Of a stretch of DNA of 64,000 bases, positions 62,866 to 64,000 are shown piece by piece (the stretch's first letter is position 1; every line of letters starts with the position of its first letter). Source of the DNA: an uncultured Crocinitomix sp. (GTDB lineage Bacteria; Bacteroidota; Bacteroidia; Flavobacteriales_D; Crocinitomicaceae); NCBI GenBank assembly GCA_905478225.1, contig CAJQHR010000001.1, positions 62,001 through 126,000 on the forward strand. The letters run 5' to 3'. Under the pieces are notes generated by a model. It did no database searches and was not told the origin of the DNA. It was given only the letters and a program-made list of their open reading frames with translations. The translations under genes and the position numbers were made by a program.

Positions 62866-63765
62866 ATGAAAAAATTGACAATCACATTGTTGTTTGCACT
62901 TCCAGCATTAGTCTATGGCATGGAAAATGGAAATAGCAGCTTGCCGTTTGATATTTCGCAGGCAACTGCTGAAGGATACCCGAACGCTGAGGATGATAAA
63001 GGGCGCCAAGGAATGTGGACGATTTGGGGAAGAATGAACCCCGCTAAAGGTTATCCTGAAGATGGAAAAATCGAAGAAGGCAGTTATACGGACGGCAGAA
63101 AGAATGGAGAGTGGATCAAATATCATAAAGACGGAAAAACACCAAGATTAAAAGGAGTATATGTAGACAATAGACCAAATGGAGCTTACACTAAGTTCTA
63201 TCCAAACGGTGTTAAAATGGAAGAAGGAAAGTTTACATCAGGTAAGCAAACCGAAGTATTCAGAAGGTATTACGATACTGGTATAATGTCTCAAGAAAAG
63301 CATTTTAATCAAGAAGGAAGAGAAGATGGTAAGGTGAAGTGCTTTCACCCGAACGGACAAATAGAATTTGAATATGAGAAGAAAGATGGCGTTACCACAG
63401 GTGTAGCGAAGCGCTATTGGCCTAATGGTGATGTTAAAGAAGTAATCATGTACAATAGTGATGGAACTGTTGGTTCACGAATTGAAAAAGAAAGAGTGAA
63501 TCCACCATTTGATGCAGAACCTGAAGTGCAAGCCTCACCAGCAGATGCACCTGATGGAACCAAAGGAAAAACGAACGGAAAGAAATTCAAGAAAAACGGT
63601 TACAATAAAGTGTACAATTCTGATCAAGAGTTGTGGATGGATGGAGACTTCAAAGATAATAAGCTTTGGGATGGTAAATTGTACAAATATGACAGTGACG
63701 GAATTCTATTGAAAATTGAAATTTGGAAAAAAGGTAAACACCATTCTGACGGACAGCTCAATTAG
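62866..63765 (+). CDS. YwqK-like (MORN-type repeat) secreted protein
   Basis: 299 residues from the ATG at 62866, where a signal peptide (MKKLTITLLFALPALVYG) begins; the open frame reaches further to a TTG at 62824. Repeats of about 23 residues follow: NGEWIKYHKDGKTPRLKG, NGAYTKFYPNGVKMEEG, GKVKCFHPNGQIEFEY, GVAKRYWPNGDVKE and a last one near the C-terminus (WDGKLYKYDSDGILLK). This is the MORN-like YwqK family. There is no lipobox, unlike the shorter member at 54009-54476, and no sorting domain was seen. Function is unknown. Confidence 0.85.
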   Translation: MKKLTITLLFALPALVYGMENGNSSLPFDISQATAEGYPNAEDDKGRQGMWTIWGRMNPAKGYPEDGKIEEGSYTDGRKNGEWIKYHKDGKTPRLKGVYVDNRPNGAYTKFYPNGVKMEEGKFTSGKQTEVFRRYYDTGIMSQEKHFNQEGREDGKVKCFHPNGQIEFEYEKKDGVTTGVAKRYWPNGDVKEVIMYNSDGTVGSRIEKERVNPPFDAEPEVQASPADAPDGTKGKTNGKKFKKNGYNKVYNSDQELWMDGDFKDNKLWDGKLYKYDSDGILLKIEIWKKGKHHSDGQLN

Positions 63766-63788
63766 TAAAGAAAATAGTATTAAATTTG

Positions 63789-63826
63789 AACCCGCCTCGG
63801 TAAATATCGAGTCGGGTTTCTTATTT
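63789..63826 (+). terminator. Terminator after the YwqK-like gene
   Basis: AACCCGCCTCG (63789-63799) pairs with CGAGTCGGGTT (63808-63818), with one mismatch in the middle, followed by TTCTTATTT. Confidence 0.8.
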
Positions 63827-63842
63827 ATAGAAAGTTTTAAAA

Positions 63843-64000
63843 ATGCAAAGTCAACTTAAAATTTACAATTCACTCAAAGGAGAAAAAGAGCTTTTTAAGC
63901 CAATACATAACAATCAAGTCGGAATGTATGTTTGTGGGCCAACGGTCTATAGCGACGTACATTTAGGAAATTGTAGAACTTTCATTTCTTTCGATATGAT
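63843..64000 (+). CDS. cysS: Cysteine--tRNA ligase, 3' end outside window
   Basis: Only the first 52 codons are present, and the frame is still open at the right edge. The translation starts [18 protein letters not shown] and runs into [19 protein letters not shown], the class I aminoacyl-tRNA synthetase signature of CysS: the Cys of MYVCGPTVY binds zinc, and HLGN is the HIGH-type ATP motif. The ATG at 63843 fits the conserved start of the family. Confidence 0.94.
   Translation, partial: MQSQLKIYNSLKGEKELFKPIHNNQVGMYVCGPTVYSDVHLGNCRTFISFDM

Overview
The window looks like chromosomal DNA of a free-living, aerobic, AT-rich member of the Bacteroidota, most likely order Flavobacteriales (a Cryomorphaceae/Crocinitomicaceae-type relative is my guess, not proven). 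The grounds are: a SprA outer-membrane translocon of the type IX secretion system (T9SS); several cargo proteins with type A or type B T9SS sorting domains; Bacteroidota-only families (DUF6029, DUF3098, Omp28-related, ASPIC/UnbV lipoproteins); an alternative complex III subunit next to caa3/aa3-type oxidase genes; and repeated TAnnTTTG promoter elements, the Bacteroidota -7 consensus. No rRNA, tRNA, CRISPR array, prophage or insertion sequence was recognised.

Layout. 1-4450: end of a respiratory operon (ActF of alternative complex III, cut by the window edge, then cytochrome oxidase subunits II and I) closed by a strong terminator. 4.5-7.0 kb: ruvB-queG and a small conserved protein. 7.1-14.2 kb (minus strand): an envelope cluster with two DUF6029 barrel-like proteins, two Omp28-related CxxC proteins (one a lipoprotein, one a T9SS cargo) and a TlpA-like thioredoxin. 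14.4-18.9 kb: a small T9SS cargo, a sirtuin, malic enzyme and ruvA. 19.0-26.9 kb: sprA, then a GNAT acetyltransferase. 26.9-31.5 kb (minus): an isoprenyl diphosphate synthase, an MMPL/RND transporter and an M23 peptidase. 31.8-36.9 kb: a choice-of-anchor-L T9SS type B protein and a lipoprotein serine hydrolase with a degenerate GH3-like N-terminal half. 37.0-45.0 kb: two large paralogous FG-GAP/ASPIC lipoproteins either side of an inverted SDR gene. 45.1-53.7 kb: a fibronectin-repeat T9SS cargo, 3-hydroxyanthranilate dioxygenase, an unknown lipoprotein and a DUF7948/SBBP/PKD T9SS type B giant. 54.0-58.2 kb (minus): a YwqK-like lipoprotein, a long-chain polyprenyl synthase, and the run ftsX-DUF3098-uppP-truB. 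58.3-64.0 kb: a YceI lipoprotein, hmgA-hpd (tyrosine degradation), threonine dehydrogenase, a second YwqK-like protein, and the start of cysS cut by the right edge.

How it fits together. A large share of the coding capacity is devoted to the cell envelope and secretion: sprA plus at least five recognisable T9SS substrates and numerous lipoproteins. The rest is core metabolism: respiration, amino-acid catabolism (homogentisate and 3-hydroxyanthranilate routes, threonine), isoprenoid/undecaprenyl lipid supply, recombination and tRNA modification. Nothing here is clearly a new defence or mobile system. The most interesting candidates are the DUF6029/Omp28/TlpA cluster, the vestigial GH3-serine hydrolase fusion, and the duplicated ASPIC/UnbV lipoproteins.
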